Below are positions 1 to 6,431 of a DNA stretch of 7,987 nucleotides, piece by piece; the stretch's first letter is position 1; each line of letters begins with the position of its first letter. Source of the DNA: Pseudomonadota bacterium. Its GTDB lineage: Bacteria > Pseudomonadota > Gammaproteobacteria > Burkholderiales > Thiobacillaceae. The notes under the pieces were generated by a model that saw only the letters and a program-made list of their open reading frames with translations, was not told where the DNA came from and did no database searches. The position numbers were made by a program, and so were the translations under genes. The DNA is taken from assembly GCA_021821425.1 (NCBI GenBank), contig JAKACL010000132.1, forward strand, positions 1 through 7,987, given 5' to 3'.

Positions 1-1068
1 CGCCGGGATGGTCTTGCCGGGGTAGGTCAGGCTCACGCCGTGCAGCGCCAGGCGCCCCTCGACCCGGTCGAGGCTGCGGGTGCCGCTGTCGCGTTCGGCG
101 TCCTGGTCGAGCAGGCTGAAAATGGTTTCGGCCGCTGCCAGTCCGCGCTGCAACTGGTCGTTGACGGCGGTGAGCCGCTTCAGCGGCGCGAACAGCAGCA
201 GCATGGCCATGAAGAAGGCGACGAAACCGCCCACGGTCGTGGTGTTCGCACTGGCCTGGCCGGCGGCGATGTAGACGATGATCGCCAGCGCCACCGCGGC
301 GATGAACTGGATCACCGGTTCGTACACCGCGTTGGCTGCGACGCGCTTCATTTCGAACATGCGCGCCAGGTTCGCGGCGTGGCGGAAGCGCGTCTGCTCG
401 TAGTCTTCGCCGCCGTACAGCTTGACGACGCGGTGTCCGCCCACGGCCTCGTCGACCACCTGGGTGAGCTCGCCAATATTCTGCTGCGCCTTGCGCGACA
501 GGCCGCGCAGGCGCGTGCTGGCCGTGCGGACGATCCACAGGGTCAGCGGCACCATCGCGAACACGATCAGCGTCAGCCGCCAGTTCAGCCACAGCAGGTA
601 GCCCAGCAGTCCCAGCACCGTGACCGTGTCGCGCACCAGCGTGGTGAGCGAGCTGGTGGCCGACTGCGTGACCTGGGTGACATTGAATGCCAGGTGCGCA
701 ATCAGCTGCCCGCTCGGGTTCTGGTCGAAATAGCGCGTCGGCAGCGTCATCAGCTTGTCGAACATCGCGGCGCGGAGATCCATTACCAGCCGGCTGCCGA
801 CCCAAGCCATGCAATAGGTGCTGACGAAGCTGGTGACGCCGCGCACCAGGAACAGCGCCAGCAGCAGGATCGGGATCCAGCGGATGAAGTCCGGGTCCTT
901 GGCGACGAAGCCCTGGTCCAGCAGCGGCTTGAACAGCGCGGGCAGCAGCGGCTCGGTGGCGGCGGTGAGCACCAGCGCGACCAGCGACAGCGCGAACATG
1001 CGCCAGTAGGGCTTTACATAGCCCAGCAGGCGCAGGTAGAGGGCGCGACTGTCCGGCGTCGGCGTCAC
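1..1068 (-). CDS. msbA: MsbA lipid A export ABC transporter (N-terminal part)
   Basis: Inner-membrane ABC exporter half-transporter that flips lipid A-core from the inner to the outer leaflet as a homodimer. About 356 codons are visible of roughly 580 usual for the family; the 3' end lies beyond the left window edge. The visible part is the transmembrane domain: several long hydrophobic stretches, and the cytoplasmic coupling segment YFDQNPSGQLIAHL, a form of the family's YFD...SG.L motif. The sequence stops just as the nucleotide-binding domain begins, at LTYPGKTIPA, where the Tyr would be the ATP-stacking A-loop residue; Walker A is not in view. The start is taken as GTG because it overlaps the mgtE stop as GTGA and no Shine-Dalgarno is visible, which suggests translational coupling. 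The family (MsbA-like exporter) is secure. MsbA rather than another lipid or drug exporter is inferred from the overall sequence style. Confidence 0.85.
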   Translation of the reverse strand, partial: MTPTPDSRALYLRLLGYVKPYWRMFALSLVALVLTAATEPLLPALFKPLLDQGFVAKDPDFIRWIPILLLALFLVRGVTSFVSTYCMAWVGSRLVMDLRAAMFDKLMTLPTRYFDQNPSGQLIAHLAFNVTQVTQSATSSLTTLVRDTVTVLGLLGYLLWLNWRLTLIVFAMVPLTLWIVRTASTRLRGLSRKAQQNIGELTQVVDEAVGGHRVVKLYGGEDYEQTRFRHAANLARMFEMKRVAANAVYEPVIQFIAAVALAIIVYIAAGQASANTTTVGGFVAFFMAMLLLFAPLKRLTAVNDQLQRGLAAAETIFSLLDQDAERDSGTRSLDRVEGRLALHGVSLTYPGKTIPA

Positions 1069-2507
1069 AGCAGCAGCAGGGTGGCGAGCCCGAGGAAGAT
1101 GAAGAAGCCCATGCTGTCGGTGGTAAAGGTCAGCAGCACCGACGAGCCGACCGCCGGGTCGCGCTTCATGCGTTCCAGCGTCATCGGAATGAAAATGCCG
1201 GCCAGCGCCGCGACGATCAGGTTGAGCAGCATCGCCAGCGCCATCACCCCGCCCAGCGCCAGATTGTCGTACAGCAGCCAGGCGAAGACGCCGACCACCG
1301 ATCCCCACAGCAGGCCGTTGAACAGCGCGACGCCGAGCTCCTTGATCACCAGGCGGCGCGCGTTGGCCTGCGTGATCTGGCCCAGCGCGAGGCCGCGCAC
1401 GATCAACGCGATGGTCTGGTTGCCGGAGTTGCCGCCGATGCCGGCGATGATCGGCATCAGCGCCGCCAGCGCGGCGAGCTTTTCGATCGAGCCTTCAAAC
1501 GCGCCGATCACGCGCGACGCGATGAAGGCGGTGGCGAGATTGATCGACAACCACATCCAGCGGTTCTTCGCCGAACGCCACACCGTGGAGAAGAGGTCTT
1601 CCTCCTCTTTCAGGCCGGCCATCGACAGCATGTCGGCGTCGGCCGATTCGCGGATGTAGTCGACCACCGCGTCGACCGTGAGGCGGCCGATCAGCCGCCC
1701 CTGCCTATCGACGACCGGCGCCATCACCAGGTCGTAACGCTCGAACGCCTGGGCTGCTTCCTGCGCTTCATCCTCGGGATGGAATTTGACGAAATCCTCG
1801 ACCATCACCGCCGCCACCGACGCCTCGGGATCGGTGGTCAGCAGGCGTTTCAGCGGCAGCACGCCAATGATCTCGTCGACCCGGTCGACCACGAACAGCT
1901 TGTCGAGCTGGTCCGGCAGTTCGCCCAGGCGGCGCAGGTAGCGCAGCGCGACTTCGAGCGTGACATCGGCGCGGATCGTCACCATCTCGAAATCCATCAG
2001 CGCGCCGACCGTGTCTTCCGGATACGCCAGCGCCGACTGCAGGTGCGCGCGCTTCTGCGCGTCGAGGCTGGTGAGCAGTTCCTCGATCACGTCGCGCGGC
2101 AGATCGGCCGCGATGTCGGCGATCTCGTCGGTGTCGAGCGATTCGGCGGCGGCCAGCAGCTCCGCCTTGTCCATCGTCTGGATCAGCGATTCGCGCACCG
2201 AGTCGGAGACTTCCAGCAGAATTTCGCCGTCGTTTTCCGCACTGACCAGGCTCCACACCAGCCGGCGTTCGTCCAGTGGCAGCGCTTCCAGGATGTAGGC
2301 GATGTCGGCCGGGTGCAGGTCCTCCAGCTTGCGCTGCAGCTCCGTCAGGTTCTGCTTGTGCACCAGGTTCTCGACCAGGCTCTGGCGCGGCCCGCCCTGC
2401 TTGTGGACGAGCTCCTCCACCAGCCGCATGCGGGCGAGCAGGTCCTGCACCTGCGCGAGGTGGGCTTCGAGGTTATCCTGCGACTGATTTTCGAGCGTGT
2501 CGGTCAT
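1065..2507 (-). CDS. mgtE: MgtE magnesium transporter
   Basis: Mg2+ channel of the inner membrane, gated by intracellular Mg2+; 480 residues, normal length. Order of parts: a short N-terminal extension; the acidic MgtE N domain (about 54-155, with HPADIAYILEALP); two CBS domains (about 165-225 and 230-285) that bind regulatory Mg2+; an acidic plug/linker helix; then five membrane helices from about 317 to the C-terminus. Pore hallmarks are present: PIIAGIGGNSGNQT (352-365), and RDPAVGSS (449-456) followed by TTDSMGF, where Asp464 should match the essential pore Asp432 of the Thermus protein. The extension carries two copies of an LVExLVHKQ motif (29-37, 44-52). Its stop overlaps the msbA GTG by 4 bp, so the two are probably cotranslated. 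A shared envelope role (Mg2+ bridges LPS phosphates) is inference. No clear Shine-Dalgarno precedes the ATG. Confidence 0.95.
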   Translation of the reverse strand: MTDTLENQSQDNLEAHLAQVQDLLARMRLVEELVHKQGGPRQSLVENLVHKQNLTELQRKLEDLHPADIAYILEALPLDERRLVWSLVSAENDGEILLEVSDSVRESLIQTMDKAELLAAAESLDTDEIADIAADLPRDVIEELLTSLDAQKRAHLQSALAYPEDTVGALMDFEMVTIRADVTLEVALRYLRRLGELPDQLDKLFVVDRVDEIIGVLPLKRLLTTDPEASVAAVMVEDFVKFHPEDEAQEAAQAFERYDLVMAPVVDRQGRLIGRLTVDAVVDYIRESADADMLSMAGLKEEEDLFSTVWRSAKNRWMWLSINLATAFIASRVIGAFEGSIEKLAALAALMPIIAGIGGNSGNQTIALIVRGLALGQITQANARRLVIKELGVALFNGLLWGSVVGVFAWLLYDNLALGGVMALAMLLNLIVAALAGIFIPMTLERMKRDPAVGSSVLLTFTTDSMGFFIFLGLATLLLL

Positions 2508-2531
2508 GATCGGGCCGGGTGCGAGCGCCCG

Positions 2532-2537
2532 ATTGTA
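2532..2537 (-). promoter_or_regulatory. possible -10 element for mgtE-msbA
   Basis: TACAAT on the minus strand ends 24 nt before the mgtE ATG and would give a leader of about 18 nt. No convincing -35 hexamer lies 16-18 bp upstream, so this rests on one hexamer plus its position in the 88-bp gap between mtgA and mgtE. That gap (2508-2595) contains no obvious rho-independent terminator, so read-through from mtgA is equally possible. Confidence 0.3.
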
Positions 2538-2595
2538 GCGCGTTACCGCAGATTGCCGGGTCGGACGCCGACGTGCGCGCGGCCGGGTTGCGGAT

Positions 2596-3297
2596 TCAGC
2601 GCGGCACCTGTGCGTACCTCATGTAGCGATTGATCAGCGCGACGCGGCGCTGGTAGGTGCGCGAGCCGCGATTGTGCTCGTAGAAGCGGGGGTTGGGCAC
2701 CATCGCCGCCATGCGTGCGGCCTGGTCGCGGCCGAGCCTGGCGGCCGAGGTCTTGTAATAGCGGCGGGCGGCGGCTTCGGCGCCATAGATGCCGTTTCCC
2801 CATTCGATGACGTTCAGATACACCTCGAGGATACGACGCTTGCTCCAGGTGGTTTCGATCATCAGCGTGATGATTGCTTCCTGACCCTTGCGGATGAAGC
2901 TGCGCTCGCCGGAAAGGAACAGATTCTTGGCGAGCTGCTGGCTGATGGTGGAGCCGCCGGCGACGAGCTTGCCCTTCTTCAGATTCTTTTCGACGGCCTT
3001 CTGGATGCCTGCGACGTCGAAGCCATCGTGCTCGAGGAATTTCGCGTCTTCGGCGGCGACGATGGCGCGTTTCAGATGGGGCGAAATCTTGTCGTAGGGC
3101 ACCCACTTGTGGCGCAGTTCGGCGTCCGGATTCTTGTCCTGCTGGCGCACGAGGCCGGCTTCCATGAAGGCGGTCGATCTGGGGTTGTGATCGATCCACC
3201 ACAACACATGGGCGAGGATCCACAGCTGATAGATCAGCACCAGTGCGATCGCCACCACCACGCCCTTGCCGAGCCAGCGCAATGCGGTACGGATCAT
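2596..3297 (-). CDS. mtgA: MtgA monofunctional peptidoglycan glycosyltransferase
   Basis: Polymerises lipid II into glycan strands in the periplasm; GT51 family without a transpeptidase domain. 233 residues, usual for MtgA. An N-terminal signal anchor spans about residues 12-35, after [10 protein letters not shown]. The GT51 motifs appear in order: [12 protein letters not shown] (81-92) with catalytic Glu83; [16 protein letters not shown] (114-129); RKGQE (136-140); [15 protein letters not shown] (153-167), where a catalytic-site Glu normally sits. I chose the ATG that overlaps the aroE stop as ATGA. The frame stays open further upstream, but that extension reads Arg/Gly-rich antisense-like sequence inside aroE. 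There is no Shine-Dalgarno, consistent with coupling to aroE. Confidence 0.96.
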   Translation of the reverse strand: MIRTALRWLGKGVVVAIALVLIYQLWILAHVLWWIDHNPRSTAFMEAGLVRQQDKNPDAELRHKWVPYDKISPHLKRAIVAAEDAKFLEHDGFDVAGIQKAVEKNLKKGKLVAGGSTISQQLAKNLFLSGERSFIRKGQEAIITLMIETTWSKRRILEVYLNVIEWGNGIYGAEAAARRYYKTSAARLGRDQAARMAAMVPNPRFYEHNRGSRTYQRRVALINRYMRYAQVPR

Positions 3298-4091
3298 GTG
3301 CGCAAGGCCGCGATGACCGGGGCGGTATCGGGGCGCACGTTGCGCCACAGGTAAAACGCCTCGGCGGCCTGCTCGACCAGCATGCCCAGCCCGTCGGCGG
3401 TGGCGGCGCCGTGGCTGCGTGCGAAATCGAGGAAAGGCGTGTCGCGGCCGTACATCATGTCGTAGGCCAGCGTGGCGGCGCCGAAGACGCGCGGCGACAG
3501 TGGCGGCAATTCGCCGGCGAGGCTGGCGGCGGTGGCATTGATGACGAGATCGAAAGGGGTGTCCACCGCGTCGAATCCGCACGCGCTGACGCCGTGGCCG
3601 AACAGCGCGGCCAGGTCCTGCGCGCGGCTGACGGTGCGGTTGGCGATGACCACCTCGGCCGGCTGCTGGCTGAGCAGGGACTCGAGCACCCCGCGTGCCG
3701 CGCCGCCGGCACCCAGCAGCAACACATGCTTGCCGGTGAGCACGCAGCCGAGATTGCGGGTGAGGTCGGCCACCAGCCCGGCGCCATCGGTGTTGTCGCC
3801 GAAGATGCCGTCGGCATCGAAGCGCAGGGTGTTGACCGCCCCGGCGCGCTCGGCGCGGGGACTCAGGCGGCCGGCCAGCCGGAAAGCGTCTTCCTTGAAC
3901 GGAACGGTGACGTTGGCGCCGCGTCCGCCCGCGGCGATGAAAGCGGCCACGCTGTCGGCAAAGCCGCCCTTAGGCGCGAGGATCGCCTCATAGCGCATGT
4001 CCTGTCCGGTCTGGCGGGCAAAGGCGGCATGAATCTGCGGGGATTGGGAGTGGGCAATCGGGTGCCCGAATACGGCGTAGCGGTCGGTCAT
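3294..4091 (-). CDS. aroE: Shikimate dehydrogenase (NADP+)
   Basis: Reduces 3-dehydroshikimate to shikimate with NADPH, the fourth step of the chorismate pathway; cytoplasmic. 265 residues, typical. The substrate-binding N-terminal domain shows [14 protein letters not shown] (8-21; Ser15 and Ser17 bind shikimate) and [10 protein letters not shown] (58-67; catalytic Lys66), then GDNTDGAG (98-105) with catalytic Asp102. The Rossmann domain has GAGGAARG (127-134) and ANRT (150-153), whose Arg favours NADP+ over NAD+. Near the C-terminus, [14 protein letters not shown] carries the conserved substrate-contacting Gln. All key residues are present, so this is AroE proper rather than a YdiB- or SDH-like paralogue. 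It is followed directly by mtgA with a 4-bp overlap. No Shine-Dalgarno precedes the ATG; a TAGAAT hexamer 9 nt upstream (4101-4106) would imply an almost leaderless message, but this is weak. Confidence 0.97.
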   Translation of the reverse strand: MTDRYAVFGHPIAHSQSPQIHAAFARQTGQDMRYEAILAPKGGFADSVAAFIAAGGRGANVTVPFKEDAFRLAGRLSPRAERAGAVNTLRFDADGIFGDNTDGAGLVADLTRNLGCVLTGKHVLLLGAGGAARGVLESLLSQQPAEVVIANRTVSRAQDLAALFGHGVSACGFDAVDTPFDLVINATAASLAGELPPLSPRVFGAATLAYDMMYGRDTPFLDFARSHGAATADGLGMLVEQAAEAFYLWRNVRPDTAPVIAALRT

Positions 4092-4102
4092 GGCCGCGCT
4101 AT

Positions 4103-4131
4103 TCTAATCGAGGCGGCTCTAATGAGGCGGC
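4103..4131. repeat. tandem 15/14-bp imperfect repeat upstream of aroE
   Basis: On the plus strand TCTAATCGAGGCGGC (4103-4117) is followed at once by TCTAATGAGGCGGC (4118-4131); the copies differ by one missing base. It lies in the 79-bp gap between the rhodanese stop and the aroE start, and the distal copy shares GGCGGC with the adjoining hairpin. Probably a replication-slippage duplication; any regulatory role is unknown. Confidence 0.75.
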
Positions 4132-4141
4132 TTCAGCCGCC
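4126..4141 (-). terminator. hairpin between rhodanese gene and aroE, weak terminator candidate
   Basis: Perfect 6-bp GC stem, GGCGGC (4126-4131) with GCCGCC (4136-4141) around a 4-nt loop. On the minus strand it lies about 30 nt after the rhodanese stop and 35 nt before the aroE ATG. The bases after the stem on the minus strand (TCATTAG) are not a U-run, so at best it is a weak terminator, attenuator or 3'-end stabiliser. Confidence 0.35.
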
Positions 4142-4170
4142 GCCGGCTCAATCAGGGCGGCGCATCGTGA

Positions 4171-4626
4171 TCAGCTTTGTGTCCACGGCAGGCCGCGCAG
4201 CTTCCAGCCGTTGATTTCGTTGCGGTGGCCGGTCGCCTTGTTGAGATCGCCCTCGAATCCTTCCAGCATGTTGTAGCAGCTGCCGCGCCCCGCCTCGGCG
4301 CAAGCTATAGCCGCCCGATGCGAACGCGCATTGGTGCGGCACATGAATATCAGCAGCGACTCCGGATCGGTGGCCTGGGCCAGCTGGGTGAAAAAATGCG
4401 GGTTCGGCACCCAGCCCGGCCAGGATTTCCACTCGACATGCACCGCGCCGGGGATTGCGCCATTGAACTCGATTTCCGCGTGCGAACGCACATCCACCAG
4501 CCGCGCACCGGGCGCCAGTTGCAGCAGTTCGTGCGCCTCGTGCGGCAGGAGCGCGCCGGCATACGGCCAGGCATGCTCCTGGCTACGCCCGTGTGCGGTA
4601 TCCAGCAGCGCAGTGATGCGTCCCAT
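4171..4626 (-). CDS. single-domain rhodanese-like sulfurtransferase
   Basis: Small cytoplasmic rhodanese-fold protein, about 151 residues with the start used here. DVRSHAEIEFNGAIPGAVHVEW (45-66, quoted in two parts: DVRSHAEIE and GAIPGAVHVEW) is the conserved rhodanese entry motif. The active-site loop CRTNARS begins with Cys96, the residue that carries the persulfide, and has the usual Arg near its end. The physiological sulfur donor and acceptor cannot be read from the sequence. An in-frame ATG exists 24 nt upstream (4650), but the ATG at 4626 has a good AAGGA at 7 nt spacing, and the predicted promoter would start transcription near 4646, downstream of the longer start. There is no signal peptide or membrane segment. 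It is divergent from glnA, and its promoter abuts NtrC-type sites. Confidence 0.85.
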   Translation of the reverse strand: MGRITALLDTAHGRSQEHAWPYAGALLPHEAHELLQLAPGARLVDVRSHAEIEFNGAIPGAVHVEWKSWPGWVPNPHFFTQLAQATDPESLLIFMCRTNARSHRAAIACAEAGRGSCYNMLEGFEGDLNKATGHRNEINGWKLRGLPWTQS

Positions 4627-4633
4627 GACGATT

Positions 4634-4638
4634 TCCTT
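4634..4638 (-). promoter_or_regulatory. ribosome binding site deciding the rhodanese start
   Basis: AAGGA on the minus strand, 7 nt before the ATG at 4626. It lies inside the frame of the longer alternative and is the main reason for choosing the shorter protein. Confidence 0.7.
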
Positions 4639-4652
4639 GTAAGTCCCCATTC

Positions 4653-4681
4653 AGTATACGAAAGTCGCCCCATCGATGCAA
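4653..4681 (-). promoter_or_regulatory. sigma-70 type promoter of the rhodanese gene
   Basis: On the minus strand TTGCAT (-35, 4676-4681), a 17-bp spacer and TATACT (-10, 4653-4658; five of six match TATAAT). The expected start is near 4646, giving a leader of about 20 nt that includes the AAGGA site. The -35 hexamer is only 2 bp from the first NtrC-type dyad. Confidence 0.6.
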
Positions 4682-4683
4682 TT

Positions 4684-4700
4684 TGCACCAAATAAGTGCA
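4684..4700. promoter_or_regulatory. NtrC binding site 1 (distal enhancer of glnA)
   Basis: TGCAC-N7-GTGCA, a perfect 17-bp dyad matching the enterobacterial NtrC consensus; the outer T/A pair also matches, extending the dyad to 19 bp. Its centre (4692) is about 140 bp upstream of the predicted sigma-54 start at 4832. Site identity is inferred from the consensus and from the glnA context. Confidence 0.8.
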
Positions 4701-4714
4701 ACAAACGTTCCAAA

Positions 4715-4731
4715 TGCACAATTATGGTGCA
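4715..4731. promoter_or_regulatory. NtrC binding site 2 (proximal enhancer of glnA)
   Basis: A second perfect TGCAC-N7-GTGCA dyad, with core ATTATGGTGCA close to the canonical TGGTGCA half. Its centre (4723) lies 31 bp from site 1, about three helical turns, so two NtrC dimers would sit on the same DNA face. It is about 109 bp upstream of the predicted start, as at E. coli glnAp2. Confidence 0.82.
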
Positions 4732-4805
4732 ATCAGAAGACGGCGCGCCGCACTATCCTGCTGCATCGGCCTTGTGGCACAATGCTTTGCGCCCGCATTC
4801 TTACA

Positions 4806-4821
4806 TGGCATGGTTGCTGCT
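4806..4821 (+). promoter_or_regulatory. sigma-54 (-24/-12) promoter of glnA
   Basis: TGGCATGGTTGCTGCT fits the sigma-54 consensus TGGCAYGRNNNTTGCW with one mismatch and keeps the required 10 bases between the GG (4807-4808) and GC (4819-4820). Counting 12 bases past the GC puts the start at about 4832 and gives a 69-nt leader. The two NtrC dyads then lie at -140 and -109. Another TGGCAC (4775) lies upstream, but its GG-GC spacing is 11, so this site is preferred. Confidence 0.72.
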
Positions 4822-4836
4822 AAGTCAGGTTCATCG

Positions 4837-4856
4837 CGGCACGCAGGCAGGTGCCG
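4837..4856 (+). other. small stem-loop in the glnA leader
   Basis: CGGCAC (4837-4842) can pair with GTGCCG (4851-4856) over an 8-nt loop, a few bases after the predicted start of the glnA mRNA. It ends more than 30 nt before the Shine-Dalgarno, so it should not block translation; 5'-end protection is possible. No U-run follows, so it is not a terminator. Confidence 0.3.
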
Positions 4857-4887
4857 TCTATAGTTTCGTTACCCTTTTATACAGCTC

Positions 4888-4893
4888 GAGGAG
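4888..4893 (+). promoter_or_regulatory. glnA ribosome binding site
   Basis: GAGGAG, 7 nt before the ATG at 4901. It fixes the glnA start and excludes the in-frame upstream ATG at 4676, which would run the protein through the NtrC sites and promoter. Confidence 0.85.
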
Positions 4894-4900
4894 ATTCAGC

Positions 4901-6310
4901 ATGGCCGTGGCCGATGTGCTCAAAAGAATTCAGGACGATGAAGTGAAGTTCGTCGACCTGCGTTTTACCGATACCCGTGGCAAGGAACAACACGTTTCGA
5001 TTCCTGCCCGCATTGTGACCGAAGCATGGTTCGAGGACGGCCATCCCTTCGATGGGTCCTCGATCGCCGGCTGGAAGGGCATCCAGGCATCCGACATGCT
5101 GCTGAAGGCGGATCCGGATTCGGCCTACATGGATCCCTTCTTCGACGAGCCCACGCTGATCCTGACCTGCGACGTGATCGAGCCGTCCGACGGCAAGGGC
5201 TACGAGCGCGATCCGCGTTCGGTGGCGCGTCGTGCCGAGGCCTACCTGAAGTCGACCGGCATTGCGGACACCGCTTATTTCGGCCCAGAGCCCGAGTTCT
5301 TCATTTTCGATTCGATCACCTGGCATGACGGCATGTCGGGCTGCGGCGTGAAAATCAACTCCGAAGAAGCCTCGTGGTCGTCGGCCGAGAAGTTCGAAAA
5401 CGGCAACACCGGCCATCGCCCGGGCGTCAAGGGCGGCTATTTCCCGGTGCCCCCGGTCGACAGCCTGCAGGACATCCGGGCCGCCATGGTGCTGGCGCTG
5501 GAAGAAGCCGGCATCCCGGTCGAAGTGTTCCACCACGAAGTCGCCACCGCCGGCCAGTGCGAAATCGGCACCCAGTTCAGCACCCTGACCAAGCGTGCCG
5601 ACTGGACGCAGGTTTTGAAGTACATCGTGCACAACGTTGCGCACGCCTACGGCAAGACCGCGACCTTCATGCCCAAGCCCATCGTCGGCGACAACGGCTC
5701 CGGCATGCACGTGCACATGTCATTGTGGAAAGACGGCAAGAACCTGTTCGCCGGCAATGGCTACGCCGGTTTGTCCGAGCTGTGCCTGTACTACATCGGC
5801 GGTATCATCAAGCACGCCAAGGCGCTGAATGCGATCACCAATCCGTCGACCAACTCGTACAAGCGTCTGGTACCCGGCTTCGAAGCCCCGGTGATGCTGG
5901 CCTACTCGGCCCGCAACCGTTCGGCCTCGATCCGCATCCCGATTGCCGCCAGCGAGAAGGCGCGCCGCATCGAGACCCGCTTCCCGGATCCGATGGCCAA
6001 CCCCTATCTGTGCTTTGCCGCGCTGATGATGGCCGGCCTCGACGGCATCCAGAACAAGATTCATCCCGGCGACCCGTCGGACAAGGATCTATACGACCTG
6101 CCGCCGGAAGAAGACGCAAAGATTCCGAAGGTCTGCCACAGCCTGGAAATGGCGCTGGACGAGCTCGACAAGGATCGCGAGTTCCTGACCCGCGGCGGTG
6201 TGTTCACCAACGACATGATCGACGCCTACATTACGCTGAAGATGGAGGACGTCACCAAGTTCCGCATGACCACGCACCCGGTCGAATTTGCGATGTACTA
6301 CTCGCTGTAA
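4901..6310 (+). CDS. glnA: Glutamine synthetase type I (GSI-beta)
   Basis: Makes glutamine from glutamate, ammonia and ATP; a cytoplasmic dodecamer and the main entry of ammonia into metabolism when nitrogen is scarce. 469 residues, the same length as E. coli GlnA. The N-terminal beta-grasp domain has FDGSSIAGW; the catalytic domain has YFGPEPEFF with metal ligands Glu130 and Glu132; [10 protein letters not shown] carries the ATP/metal-site His; [17 protein letters not shown] contains the active-site flap Glu; NRSASIRIP follows. DLYDLPPEE carries Tyr398 (397 without Met), the residue modified by the adenylyltransferase GlnE, so the enzyme should be switched off by adenylylation. Expression is probably driven by sigma-54 and NtrC from the sites upstream. 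It is followed by a strong terminator, so it is probably transcribed alone, with ntrB as a separate unit. Confidence 0.99.
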   Translation: MAVADVLKRIQDDEVKFVDLRFTDTRGKEQHVSIPARIVTEAWFEDGHPFDGSSIAGWKGIQASDMLLKADPDSAYMDPFFDEPTLILTCDVIEPSDGKGYERDPRSVARRAEAYLKSTGIADTAYFGPEPEFFIFDSITWHDGMSGCGVKINSEEASWSSAEKFENGNTGHRPGVKGGYFPVPPVDSLQDIRAAMVLALEEAGIPVEVFHHEVATAGQCEIGTQFSTLTKRADWTQVLKYIVHNVAHAYGKTATFMPKPIVGDNGSGMHVHMSLWKDGKNLFAGNGYAGLSELCLYYIGGIIKHAKALNAITNPSTNSYKRLVPGFEAPVMLAYSARNRSASIRIPIAASEKARRIETRFPDPMANPYLCFAALMMAGLDGIQNKIHPGDPSDKDLYDLPPEEDAKIPKVCHSLEMALDELDKDREFLTRGGVFTNDMIDAYITLKMEDVTKFRMTTHPVEFAMYYSL

Positions 6311-6338
6311 GGCCTGCGCAAGCAGCAAAAAGGCGGCA

Positions 6339-6361
6339 GGGCGGCTTCGGCCGCCCTTTTT
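6339..6361 (+). terminator. rho-independent terminator of glnA
   Basis: GGGCGGC (6339-6345), a TTCG tetraloop, and GCCGCCC (6350-6356), followed directly by five T residues. The stem has 7 GC-rich base pairs with the very stable UUCG loop, 28 nt after the glnA stop. An A-run at 6327-6331 could give some activity on the other strand as well. Confidence 0.93.
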
Positions 6362-6417
6362 CATGGGTGCCCCGACGGTCAAGATTGCCGGCCAGTGTCC
6401 GTAAATGAGGGGTACGT

Positions 6418-6423
6418 TATATT
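6418..6423 (+). promoter_or_regulatory. possible -10 element of the DUF4124 gene
   Basis: TATATT, 8 nt before the chosen ATG, just after the glnA terminator. A start near 6430 would make the message almost leaderless, which fits the absence of a Shine-Dalgarno. The bases 17 bp upstream (GTGTCC) are a poor -35. Confidence 0.3.
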
Positions 6424-6431
6424 CTTCGACC

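Noticed and set aside
1068..1079. Four CTG repeats at the 3' end of mgtE (minus strand)
   Set aside because: A short Leu-codon run in a terminal membrane helix; too short to suggest unusual instability.
40..1659. Long plus-strand open frame (539 codons) opposite msbA and mgtE
   Set aside because: It is Arg/Gln/His-rich with no recognisable domain and spans two well-supported minus-strand genes; GC-rich codon bias commonly leaves such antisense frames open.
2352..2423. LVExLVHKQ repeated twice at the MgtE N-terminus as a possible new duplication
   Set aside because: The DNA copies have diverged at synonymous positions, so it is not recent, and from memory similar paired motifs occur in other betaproteobacterial MgtE proteins.
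1779..2633. Plus-strand open frame of 284 codons opposite mgtE
   Set aside because: Antisense shadow of the MgtE N and CBS domains; low-complexity composition and no ribosome site.
3298..3582. N-terminal extension of mtgA into aroE
   Set aside because: The extra residues are Arg-rich out-of-frame aroE sequence, and they would precede the signal anchor. The ATG at 3297 forms the usual ATGA overlap.
3243..4214. Plus-strand open frame of 323 codons opposite aroE
   Set aside because: Antisense shadow; aroE on the other strand has every catalytic and cofactor residue.
4878..4883. TATACA as a sigma-70 -10 box just before glnA
   Set aside because: It would start transcription at the Shine-Dalgarno itself, and no -35 lies at proper spacing.
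4676..4900. Upstream in-frame start of glnA giving 544 residues
   Set aside because: The extension is translated promoter and enhancer DNA. The 469-residue form has the family's exact length and a GAGGAG site at 7 nt.
5374..6408. Plus-strand open frame of 344 codons inside glnA in another frame, and a 279-codon minus-strand frame at 4877-5716
   Set aside because: Both overlap glnA, which is full length with all motifs; their products are Arg/Gly-rich or unstructured.
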